From Dallia pectoralis (Eukaryota; Chordata; Actinopteri; Esociformes; Umbridae), in the NCBI GenBank assembly GCA_029465975.1, contig CM055748.1, positions 1 through 64,000 on the forward strand: a stretch of DNA of 64,000 nucleotides. The letters run 5' to 3'. Positions 47,838 through 57,805 of this stretch are shown here, piece after piece. The number at the start of each line of letters is the position of its first letter. Within the stretch, counting starts at the first letter, position 1. The translations under genes and the position numbers were made by a program. The notes under the pieces are model-generated. The model was given only the letters and a program-made list of their open reading frames with translations, had not been told where the DNA came from and made no database searches.

Positions 47838-48315
47838 AGCTGTTCTGGCTAAGAGCTGTTCTGGTTAGGAGCTGTTCTGGCAAAAAGCTGTTCTGGTTAG
47901 GACTTGTTCTTGTTAGGAGCTGTTCTGGCAAAAAGCTGTTCTGGCTAAGAGCTGTTCTGGTTAGGAGCTGTTCTGGTTAGGAGCTGTTCTGGCAAAAAGC
48001 TGTTCTGGCTAAGAGCTGTTCTGGCTAAGAGCTGTTATGGTTAAAAGCTCTTCTGGCTAAGAGCTTTTCTGGCTAAAAGCTGTTCTGGATAAGAGCTGCT
48101 CTGGCTAAAAGCTCTTCTGGCTAAGAGGTGTTCTTGTTAAAAGCTGTTCTGGCTTAGAGCTGCTCTGGCTAAGAGCTGTTTTGGCTAAGAGCTGCTCTGG
48201 CTAAGAGCTGCTCTGGCTAAGAGCTGTTCTGGCTAAGAGCTGCTCTGGCTAAGAGCTGTTCTGGCTAAGAGCTGTTCTGGCTAAGAGCTGTTCTTGCTAA
48301 GAGCTGCTCTGGCAT
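47838..48315. repeat. 16-bp minisatellite, about 29 copies
   Basis: The unit is AGCTGTTCTGGCTAAG, with GGTTAGG and GGCAAAA variants concentrated in the left third. Confidence 0.93.
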
Positions 48316-49028
48316 ACCATCTACCATAACCCCCAACATTTACTTAATTAGAACAACGTCTTCAAGTCAACATTCAGAGTTTAAACAACAAGAAATCTTT
48401 TTTTTGCTATTATATAAAACTTGTAAGTTATTTGAATATTATTGAAAGTAATACTACCATGTTTTATGTAAAACACCTGTGTATGTACAGAGAGAAATAG
48501 CAATGCCCTTCTTTATCCATCCACATGACTATTTTAAGCTATTACTCTAACCCAAAACATAATAATTTTAATAGAAGCAAACAAATAATGTTTGCGTGTA
48601 TTTCTTACCCTATTTTTCCAGTGTCAGCTGAACCTCTGGTTAGGTGAGAATATCTTATTTACAACTTCCTTTCTTTGTGAGGATAAGCCTCACTGTACAT
48701 GTATGAGGAAGTGTGACTTCTAACAAACCTGTGTGAGTATGTGACACAGTGAGAAATTATGTGAGTCATGTCTACACATGAGTTACAGAGACAGGGAGGT
48801 GCGGACATGCAGGAAATTGTGTTGAGACTTGTCAAGAGATAATAATCTAGTCAAAGCTATAAAGGTCATTACGTAATACTACACAAGCAGGTCTCTAAAA
48901 CTGATTTTCATATTACAAGCAAACCATTGCCCACAAAAATTGTTAGTCATCTATGCAAATTCCAATGCACAAATTGTAAAAGATTTGCAAGTATAAAGAA
49001 AAATCCATTATTGAAATCCTTTATTTGT
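48316..49028. other. Intergenic, no gene recognised
   Basis: Unique-looking sequence without supported features. Confidence 0.5.
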
Positions 49029-50715
49029 TGGGGTAGAGGAGGAGGTGTGTGTGGAGTGGTGGTGGGGAGGTAGAGGAGGAGGTGTGTGTGGGGTGGTGGT
49101 GGGGAGGTAGAGGAGGAGGTGTGTGTGGAGTGGTGGTGGGGAGGTAGAGGAGGAGGTGTGTGTGGAGTGGTGGTGGGGAGGAGGGTAGAGGAGGAGGTGT
49201 GTGTGGAGTGGTGGTGGGGAGGTAGAGGAGGAGGTGTGTGTGGAGTGGTGGTGGGGAGGTAGAGGAGGAGGTGTGTGGAGTGGTGGTGGGGAGGAGGGTA
49301 GAGGAGGAGGTGTGTGTGGAGTGGTGGTGGGGAGGTAGAGGAGGAGGTGTGTGTGGAGTGGTGGTGGGGAGGTAGAGGAGGAGGTGTGTGGAGTGGTGGT
49401 GGGGAGGAGGGTAGAGGAGGAGGTGTGTGTGGAGTGGTGGTGGGGGAGGTAGAGGAGGAGGTGTGTGTGGAGTGGTGGTGGGGAGATAGAGGAGGAGGTG
49501 TGTGTGGAGTGGTGGTGGGGAGGTAGAGGAGGAGGTGTGTGTGGAGTGGTGGTGGGGAGGAGGGTAGAGGAGGAGGTGTGTGTGGAGTGGTGGTGGGGAG
49601 GTAGAGGAGGAGGTGTGTGTGGAGTGGTGGTGGGGAGGAGGGTAGAGGAGGAGGTGTGTGTGGAGTGGTGGTGGGGAGATAGAAGAGGAGGTGTGTGTGG
49701 AGTGGTGGTGGGGGAGGTAGAGGAGGAGGTGTGTGTGGAGTGGTGGTGGGGAGGAGGGTAGAGGAGGAGGTGTGTGTGGGGAGTGGTGGTGGGGGAGGTA
49801 GAGGAGGAGGTGTGTGTGGAGTGGTGGTGGGGAGGAGGGTAGAGGAGGTGTGTGTGGAGTGGTGGTGGGGAGGTAGAGGAGGAGGTGTGTGTGCAGTGGT
49901 GGTGGGGGAGGGTAGAGGAGGAGGTGTGTGTGTGGAGTGGTGGTGGGGGAGGGTAGAGGAGGAGGTGTGTGTGTGGAGTGGTGGTGGGGGTAGAGGAGGA
50001 GGTGTGTGTGGGAGTGGTGGTGGGGAGGAGGGTAGAGGAGGTGTGTGTGGAGTGGTGGTGGGGGTAGAGGAGGAGGTGTGTGTGGAGTGGTGGTGGGGGG
50101 TAGAGGAGGAGGTGTGTGTGGAGTGGTGGTGGGGAGGAGGGTAGAGGAGGTGTGTGTGGAGTGGTGGTGGGGAGGAGGGTAGAGGAGGTGTGTGTGGAGT
50201 GGTGGTGGGGGTAGAGGAGGAGGTGTGTGGGAGTGGTGGTGGGGAGGAGGGTAGAGGAGGTGTGTGTGGAGTGGTGGTGGTGGGGGTAGAGGAGGAGGTG
50301 TGTGTGGAGTGGTGGTGGGGAGGAGGGTAGAGGAGGTGTGTGTGGAGTGGTGGTGGTGGGGGGTAGAGGAGGTGTGTGTGGAGTGGTGGTGGGGGTAGAG
50401 GAGGAGGTGTGTGTGGAGTGGTGGTGGGGGTAGAGGAGGAGGTGTGTGGGAGTGGTGGTGGGGAGGAGGGTAGAGGAGGTGTGTGTGGAGTGGTGGTGGG
50501 GAGGAGGGTAGAGGAGGTGTGTGTGGAGTGGTGGTGGTGGGGGTAGAGGAGGAGGTGTGTGGGAGTGGTGGTGGGGAGGAGGGTAGAGGAGGTGTGTGTG
50601 GAGTGGTGGTGGGGAGGAGGGTAGAGGAGGTGTGTGTGGAGTGGTGGTGGGGAGGAGGGTAGAGGAGGTGTGTGTGGAGTGGTGGTGGTGGGGGGTAGAG
50701 GAGGTGTGTGTGGGA
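49029..50715. repeat. G-rich 32-42-bp minisatellite, about 45 copies (1.7 kb)
   Basis: Units combine GTAGAGGAGGAGGTGTGTGT and GGAGTGGTGGTGGGGAGG, with optional extra GAGG blocks. The plus strand is almost free of C, and every unit has several GG, GGG or GGGG runs. The minus-strand frames of about 600 codons (Thr/Pro/His/Ser) are artefacts. Confidence 0.95.
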
Positions 50716-50723
50716 CAGGGAAA

Positions 50724-50973
50724 CCAGCAGTATTTCTGTCTTTCACAGACCTGTAACTTCTTCTTTAAGAGGCTCCTCTGTCCTCCACTCGTTACCTGCA
50801 TTAATGGCACTTGTTTGAACTTGTTATCAGTATAAAACACACCTGTCCACAGCCTCAAACAGTCACACTACAAACTCCACTATGGCCAAAGAGCTGTCGA
50901 AGGACACCAGAAACAAAATTGTAGACCTGCACCAGGTTGGAAATACTGAATCTGCAATAGGTAAGCAGGATAC
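50724..50973 (+). mobile_element. Tc1-like transposon, 5' fragment with transposase start
   Basis: The sequence contains the typical fish Tc1 leader (ACACCTGTCCACAGCCTCAA) and the first 30 or so codons of the transposase from ATG 50882 (MAKELSKDTRNKIVDLHQ, ESAIGKQ). It breaks off at about 50973. No terminal inverted repeat or catalytic DDE part remains. Confidence 0.85.
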
Positions 50974-51380
50974 CAAAGGAGTGGTTCTGCAGGTGGTGAC
51001 CACAGACCACTTCTCAGATCATATGCTTCCTGGCTGATGTTTTGGTCACTTTTGAATGCTGGCAGTGCTTTCACTCTAGTGGTTGCATGAGACGGAGTGT
51101 AGTGGTAGTGTAGCTCAGGTAGTGTAGCTCAGGTAGTGCAGCTCAGGTAGTGCAGCTCATCCAGGCTGCCACATCAATACGAGCTGTGGCAAAATGGTTT
51201 TCTGTATCTGTCAGCATAGTGCCCAGAGCATGGAGGCGCTAGCGGGAGACAGGCCAGTACACCAGGAGACGTGGATGAGGCCGTAACCAACCCAGCAGCA
51301 GGACCGCTCCCTCTGCCTTTGTTCAAGGAGGAGCGCTGCTAGAGCCCTGCAAAATGACCTCCAGCATGTACAACGATGCT
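50974..51380 (+). mobile_element. Second Tc1/mariner-type transposase fragment
   Basis: Words matching a fish Tc1/mariner HTH region are readable in shifting frames (ARALQNDLQ near the end; QQQDRSLCLC before it). A GTAGCTCAGGTAGTGCAGCT duplication near 51110-51160 and several indels show decay. It joins the first fragment directly. Confidence 0.65.
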
Positions 51381-51409
51381 CCAAGGGAGGACGTCCTCCT
51401 TAACCAATC

Positions 51410-52757
51410 AACAACCATATTTATATATTTATATATATATCCTCTATATACTCACTATATTCTATATACACTATATAGTCTACATACACTATATACTCTA
51501 TATAATCTATATCCTCTATATACACTATATCCTCTATATACTCACTATATTCTATATACTCTATATAGTCTACATACACTATATACTCTATATAATGTAT
51601 ATAGTCTATACGCCCTACATACTCTATATAATTTATATAGTCTATACGCCCTATATACTCTATATAATCTATATAGTCAATACGCCCTATATACTCTATA
51701 TAATCTATATAGTCAATACGCCCTATATATTCTATATAATCTATATAGTCTATACGCCCTATATACTCTATATAATCTATATAGTCTATACACCCTATAT
51801 ACTCTATATAATCTATATAGTCTATACGCCCTATATACTCTATATAATCTATATAGTCTATACGCCCTATATACTCTATATAATCTTTATAGTCAATACA
51901 CCCTGTATACTCTATATAATCTATATAGTCAATACGCCCTATATACTATATATAATCTATACAGTCTATACGCCCTATATACTCTATATAATCTATATAG
52001 TCTATACGCCCTATATACTCTATATACTCTATATAGTCTACATACACTATATACTCTATATAATCTATATAGTCTATACGCCCTATATACTCTATATAGT
52101 CTACATACACTATATACTCTATTTAATCTATATAGTCAATACGCCCTATATACTATATATAATCTATACAGTCTATACGCCCTATATACTCTATATAGTC
52201 TACATACACTATATACTCTACTTAATCTATATAGTCTATACGCCCTATATACTCTATATAATCTATATAGTCAATACGCCCTATATACTATATATAATCT
52301 ATACAGTCTATACGCCCTATATACTCTATATAGTCTACATACACTATATACTCTATTTAATCTATATAGTCTATACACCCTATATACTCTATATAATCTA
52401 TATAGTCTATACGCCCTATTTAGTCTACATACACTATATACTCTATTTAATCTATATAGTCAATACGCCCTATATACTCTATATAATCTATATAGTCTAT
52501 ACGCCCTATATACTCTATATAATCTATATAATGTATATAGCCTATACGCCCTATATACTCTTTATAACCTATATAGTCTATACGCCCTAGATACTCTATA
52601 TAATCTTTATAGTCTATACGCCCTATATACTCTATATAATCTATATAGTCTATACCCCCTATATACTCTATATAATCTAAATAGTCTATACGCCCTAGAT
52701 ACTCTATATAATCTAAATAGTCTATACGCCCTAGATACTCTATATAATCTATATAGT
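51410..52757. repeat. 35-36-bp AT-rich minisatellite, left part
   Basis: Units contain TATACTCTATATAATCTATA and TAGTCTATACGCCC; roughly 35 copies. Two long plus-strand frames (488 and 404 codons of Tyr/Leu/Ile/Asn) are artefacts. The array resumes at 53269 after an L2 insertion. Confidence 0.93.
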
Positions 52758-53268
52758 CTATATTTACATTTACATTTTGCGCATTTAGCAGACGCTCTTA
52801 TCCAGAGTGACTTACAATAAGTGCAGGCATTTCACATATAGCTAAAACACACATCAAAAAGGCAATAAGTACATTGTTCCTGGGTGGGTGCAGGGGCAAG
52901 TGCTAGAGATAGAAGGGGTGCTAGGAGAGGAGGAATGGGTGATAATCGTAGAGGAATGATTCGGTAGTGAAGTTTCGAACAGGCGAGAGTTGTGGAGCTC
53001 CATTCATGGAGCTACTGGAGGTACAGTCTGAAGAGGAATGTTTTTAGACGTTTTTTGAAGATTGGTAGAGAGTCCGATGATCTGATCTCCAGAGTGGAGT
53101 TGTTCCACCATTGCGGGGCAAGCACGAAGAACAATTTAGACTGAGCAGATCGGGAGTTGCCCTCCCGTAGGGATGGCACTACCAAGAGGCCTGAGGTGGC
53201 AGAACGAAGTGCTCGCGTGGGTGTGTACGGCTTGATTAGTGACTGGATGTAGGAGGGGGCGGTATATG
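52758..53268 (-). mobile_element. L2-clade LINE fragment inserted in the minisatellite
   Basis: On the minus strand it encodes the last part of the L2 RT protein (APSYIQSLIKPYTPTRALRS, LFFVLAPQWWNNSTLEIRSS, FKKRLKTFLFRLYLQ, stop at 53012). It ends with CTTATTGTAAGTCACTCTGG and ATGTAAATGTAAATA. It is 5'-truncated. It belongs to the same family as the copy at 19015-19770. Confidence 0.9.
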
Positions 53269-53478
53269 CCCTATACACTCTATATAGTCTACATACACTA
53301 TATACTCTATATAATGTATATAGTCTATACGCCCTACATACTCTATATAATTTATATAGTCTATACGCCCTATATACTCTATATAATCTATATAGTCTAT
53401 ACGCCTTATATACTCTATATACTCTATATAGTCTATACGCCCTACATACTCTATATAGTATACATAGTCTACATACTG
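53269..53478. repeat. 35-36-bp minisatellite, right part
   Basis: Continuation of the array left of the L2 fragment, about six units. Confidence 0.93.
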
Positions 53479-54013
53479 GTAAAGTGTACTCCAAAGTGCT
53501 GGAAAGGAGGGTTCGGCCAATAGTCGAACCTCAGATTGAACAGGAACAATGCGGTTTTTGTCCTGGCCGGGGAACCACGGACCAGCTCTTTACTCTCGCA
53601 AGGATCCTGGAGGGGGCCTGGGAGTATGCCCATCCAGTCTACATGTGTTTTGTGGATCTGGAGAAGGTGTATGACCGGGTACCCCGGGATATTTTGTGGG
53701 AGGTGCTGCGGGAGTATGGGGTGAGGGGGTCTCTTCTCAGGGCCATCCAATCTCTGTACGCTCAAAGCATGAGCTGTGTCCATGTTCTCGGCAGTAAGTC
53801 GGATTCGTTCCCGGTGGGGGTTGGCCTCCGCCAGGGCTGCTCTCGATCTACCGGTCAATCTTTGTTCCTACTCTCACCTATGGTCATGAAGGCTGGGTCA
53901 TGACGAAAAGAACGAGATTGCGGGTACAAGCGGCCGAAATGGGTTTTCTCAGAAAGGTGTCTGGCCTCTCCCTTAGGGATAGGGTGAGAAGCTCAGTCAT
54001 CCGAGAGGAACTC
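53479..54013 (+). mobile_element. Non-LTR retrotransposon fragment, host of the nested insertions (left part)
   Basis: It encodes an RT segment (ERRVRPIVEPQIEQEQCGF, PGRGTTDQLFTL, MCFVDLEKVYDRVPRDILWE, VGLRQGC). An internal deletion at about 53844 removes the YADD region. The frame then resumes with a C-terminal segment (FVPTLTYGHEGWVMTKRTR, SSVIREEL). The text continues after 63920 (LRWFGHLV), so the element was split at GAACTC. Clade not assigned. Confidence 0.85.
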
Positions 54014-54085
54014 CAGCCTGCCTGCTCTCCAGCCTGCCTGCTCTCCAGCCTGCCTGCTCTCCAGCCTGCCTGCTCTCCAGCCGCT
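54010..54085 (+). repeat. 16-bp repeat at LINE 5' end
   Basis: CCAGCCTGCCTGCTCT occurs four to five times at the start of the LINE 5' UTR, perhaps promoter monomers or slippage. Confidence 0.8.
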
Positions 54086-54329
54086 AGTTCCTGTTTCCTG
54101 TTTGCTCCAACTGGACGCGCCGCACGCGGCTGCTCCTGCCTACCTAGATTTAGTTTTACCTAGCTTTAGTTTTCTCGTTCGTATTTATATAATTACTTGC
54201 TTAATTTCCCTGATTTTGTTTTACAGTTTACAAACTTATCCGAACATTCACCGCGACCTTCCTGTGTCTCCGTCTGGATAAGTCGTGCTACTCATCTGCG
54301 CACTAGAAAGTTAAGTACTCGTTTGTGTT

Positions 54330-55226
54330 ATGCCTTTTCACTGTAGTCGGTGTACTTTTAACCTGAAGGAGAACTACCGCCTTCAAGAGAAGATAGCGAA
54401 GTTAGAGTCTCGGTTACAGGTGCATGTGTCAGGGAAGGCTTATGGTGGAGTAGACAGGCAAGCTATTGCGCCTGTGCCACTAGGAACACAGCATAGAGCT
54501 AGCCCCTCGGCACAGCCCTGGCAGCCGGGCAACTCCTTCAAGTCTTTCTCGGCTACTGGAAAGAATTGCTACCGACCGACGAAAATTAGTCTTTCCAACC
54601 GATTTTCTCCCTTAGAGTCGGAACCACTGCCCGAGCCGTGCTCTGATGGGAACGAACGGCTTGCAATTTCTGCTGGCAGCCCGGAAAAACTGAAAACGCT
54701 AGTTATTGGCGATTCCATTACTCGCAGTATTAGATTAGAGGATCAGCCAGCGATCATTCATTGTTTACCGGGGGGCAGGGCCACCGACGTAGCCGCTAAT
54801 TTGGAGTTGGTGCTAGCGAAGTCTAAAACTGGAAAGCGTAGGGAGTATAGAGATATTGTTATTCACGTTGGCACTAACGATGTTAGGATGAGGCAGTCAG
54901 AGGTTACGAAGCAGAACCTAGCGTTAGCGTGTAGTTTAGCAAAAAAGATGTGTCGGCATCGAGTAATAGTCTCTGGCCCCCTGCCAGCTAGGGGCAGTGA
55001 TGAGATCTACAGCAGACTCTCACAGCTCAATCGCTGGCTGAAGACGGAGTTCTGCCCGTCGCAATCGATAGGTTACGTGGATAATTGGCCAGGTTTTTTG
55101 GACCCGCCCAGGAACAGGGTCAAGCCTGATCTGCTGAAGAGCGACGGACTCCATCCTAGCTGGAGAGGTGCTCTTCTTTTGTCAAGGAATATAGCTAGGA
55201 GACTCACTCCTATAGTGTTAACATGA
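54330..55226 (+). CDS. LINE ORF1: SGNH/GDSL-type esterase domain protein (intact)
   Basis: 298 residues. The N-terminus has CSRC followed by a short coiled-coil-like stretch (LKENYRLQEKIAKLESRLQ). After a polar linker, the SGNH domain runs from about residue 125 to 295: GDSITR (nucleophile Ser), GG in CLPGGRATD, GTND (oxyanion Asn) and DGLHPS (Asp/His). All catalytic positions are present. ORF1 esterases of this kind are known from CR1/L2 LINEs, where they are thought to help RNP formation or membrane interaction. ORF2 follows after 6 bases. Unlike ORF2, this frame has no damage. Confidence 0.9.
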   Translation: MPFHCSRCTFNLKENYRLQEKIAKLESRLQVHVSGKAYGGVDRQAIAPVPLGTQHRASPSAQPWQPGNSFKSFSATGKNCYRPTKISLSNRFSPLESEPLPEPCSDGNERLAISAGSPEKLKTLVIGDSITRSIRLEDQPAIIHCLPGGRATDVAANLELVLAKSKTGKRREYRDIVIHVGTNDVRMRQSEVTKQNLALACSLAKKMCRHRVIVSGPLPARGSDEIYSRLSQLNRWLKTEFCPSQSIGYVDNWPGFLDPPRNRVKPDLLKSDGLHPSWRGALLLSRNIARRLTPIVLT

Positions 55227-56907
55227 GATAGGGTGCAGGTCAGGCAGCAGTCTGTTAGCCAGCCTGCTAGTCTAGTGGGATCTGCTGATAGCATAGCCAG
55301 AGCAGTCAGCAAACCCTGCACCATCGACACCGTCATTAAAACTAGGCTCAATAAAATAAAAAAAGGTAGTGTTAATAAAAGCAACCTTATTAATATAAGG
55401 CCCTCAATTAGTCCAGTCATAAATAAAACTGACATTAACATCTCATATCTAAAAATAGGTCTCCTAAATATTAGATCACTTACCTCAAAAGCAATTACAG
55501 TAAATGAATTAATTACTGATCATAAATTAGACCTAATTGCCCTGTGTGAAACCTGGCTTAAGCCTGATGAATTTATTCCTTTAAATGAAGCTTCCCCTCC
55601 AGGTTACACCAGTGATCAGATTCCCCGTGCATCCCGTAAAGGGGGGGGTGTTGCTAATATTTATGCTACACAATATAATCTTTCATTAAAACAAATCACT
55701 GGGTTTGTGTCTTTTGAAGTTTTACTTATGAGAACAAATCAGGGCAATACTTCGTTTTTGATAGCTACTATCTACAGGCCTCCTGGGCCGTACACATTGT
55801 TCCTAAGTGAGTTTCCAGAATTCTTGTCCAACATTGTAGTCATGGCAGATTCAATTTTAATCGCTGGTGATTTTAACATCCATATGGAAAATACCAATGA
55901 CCCTCTTCAAAAGGCATTTAGTGCCATAATTGACTCGGTAGGTTTTCTCCAGCACGTCTCAGGACCTACGCACTGTCACAATCATACTTTAGATTTAGTG
56001 TTATCAAAGGGAATAAATGTAATTGATCTAACTATTTTTCCTCAAAATCCTGGTTTATCTGACCATAATCTTATAACATTTAGCATTAAAACAAGTGACA
56101 CTTTTGCCCCCCAGGTAGGGATCTTTAAAACCCGTTGCATAAATTATACGACTACTAATAAATTTATTGACGCACTTCCAGGCTCGTTCGGCCTGCTAAA
56201 TGATGGTAGAGCTACATCATCTATACACAATCAAATAGAGGATCTAAACGATATACTGCGTAATACTTTAGATGCTGTGGCACCCCTAAAAACAAAACCA
56301 ATACGAAATAAGAAACTTGCTCCCTGGTACACTGACACTACTAGAACACTTAAGCAAGCCTCCAGAAAATTGGAGCGAAAGTGGCGCTCCACGAAGTTAG
56401 AAGTATTTAGACTAGCCTGGATTGATAGTACTGTGCAATACCGGAAATCACTTATAAGTGCTCGATCAGCCTACTTATCTAATCTAATCGACACAAACAA
56501 AAATAATCCTAAATTTCTTTTTGACACAATTGCAAAACTCACTAAAAAGCAATGTTTAACCAATGAAGTGGGTCTTCACTTTAGTTGTGATGAATTCATG
56601 AACTACTTCGATGAAAAGATAATCAACATTAGAAAAGAAATTGCAAATTGTACCCTTAACTGCCTCAGTTCTCAAAAACTTTGTTGTCCTGAGAGCTCGC
56701 AGAGCTGCCCTGATTTAGTTTCAATGGCGACTCTTGATTCTTTTGTACCTGTGTCTCTTGAAACATTTACAAAATTAATAAATAGTTAAAAATCAACCAA
56801 CTGTCAACTAGACCCAATTCCAATTAAATTACTTAAGGAGTTACTTCCTGTGCTTGGCCCATCAATGTTGAACATAATAAATTGCTCCCTATCCTCCGGA
56901 TCAGTGC

Positions 56908-57690
56908 TGTCACGATCTGCCTTTTGGCAGATGGCAAGGAATAGACACAATTGCAGAGAATAATTTCCAAAACAGGGTTTTTATTCTCATCCAGGCAGAA
57001 CAGGCACTGAACATCAGAACTGAAACACTGAAACACAAAACCAAGGAGTAAACTCAAAACAGGAATACCACAAACTAAAACACAAGAAATCATGGACTAG
57101 AACCGAACTAAACACAAACGGACTAACAGACAGAACACAGCATGAAAACACAAAGACTCTAACAGGACTGACAGTGAATGAAACCTCAAGGACTACTAAA
57201 CGGGTACAGTAACTAGAAACAAAGACAGAACTAATAAACCTAGACACAGACTATGCACCACAACCAGACAAACCCAACAAATACACAGACTGACAGGAAT
57301 ACAGTACTAAGCACAAAACCTCCATACAAACAAACAGACTCAAGACAAACGAACCAACATACCTTAACAAAGCCCGACACTCAGTGACACAGGGAAGACT
57401 AAATACTTGAACGAACAAGGAAATACATCTAACAAACGACAAAGTAACATGCATACCGACATGGAACGGAGACATGACACACAGACATAGAACTAGAACC
57501 CAACGTACCTGAAACAATGACCGACACAGACAAACTGACACAGACCAAGCTAAATGCAGACACTAACGAACTGAACACAGAACAGGTGAGAAACAAACAC
57601 AGGTGTAAGACATTGTCCTTGAATAATTCTCACTGCTGGCAAGGGGAGTGGCCACACTGGCATAGAGGGGAACAGAGGCAGTCTCTTACA
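56908..57690 (-). repeat. LTR (3' LTR in element sense)
   Basis: Begins TGTCACGATCTGCC and ends CTCTTACA on the plus strand. The polypurine tract adjoins at 57691-57706. Confidence 0.92.
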
Positions 57691-57805
57691 GTACCCCCCC
57701 CTCAAGGCGCGGCTCCAGAAGCGCCAAAATAGTCAACTACAAACTGCTGCGGGGAGGCGGCAGAGGAGGTGGGGAGGGAAGGAGGCGAGAAACAACAAAA
57801 CAGGT

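Noticed and set aside
48947..50858. Minus-strand frames of 599 and 616 codons, Pro/Thr/His/Ser rich
   Set aside because: Low-complexity translation of the G-rich minisatellite; both frames are equally open, as expected for a repeat lacking stop words.
51354..52820. Plus-strand frames of 488 and 404 codons, Tyr/Leu/Ile/Asn rich
   Set aside because: Translation of the TATACTCTATATAATC array; no family resemblance.
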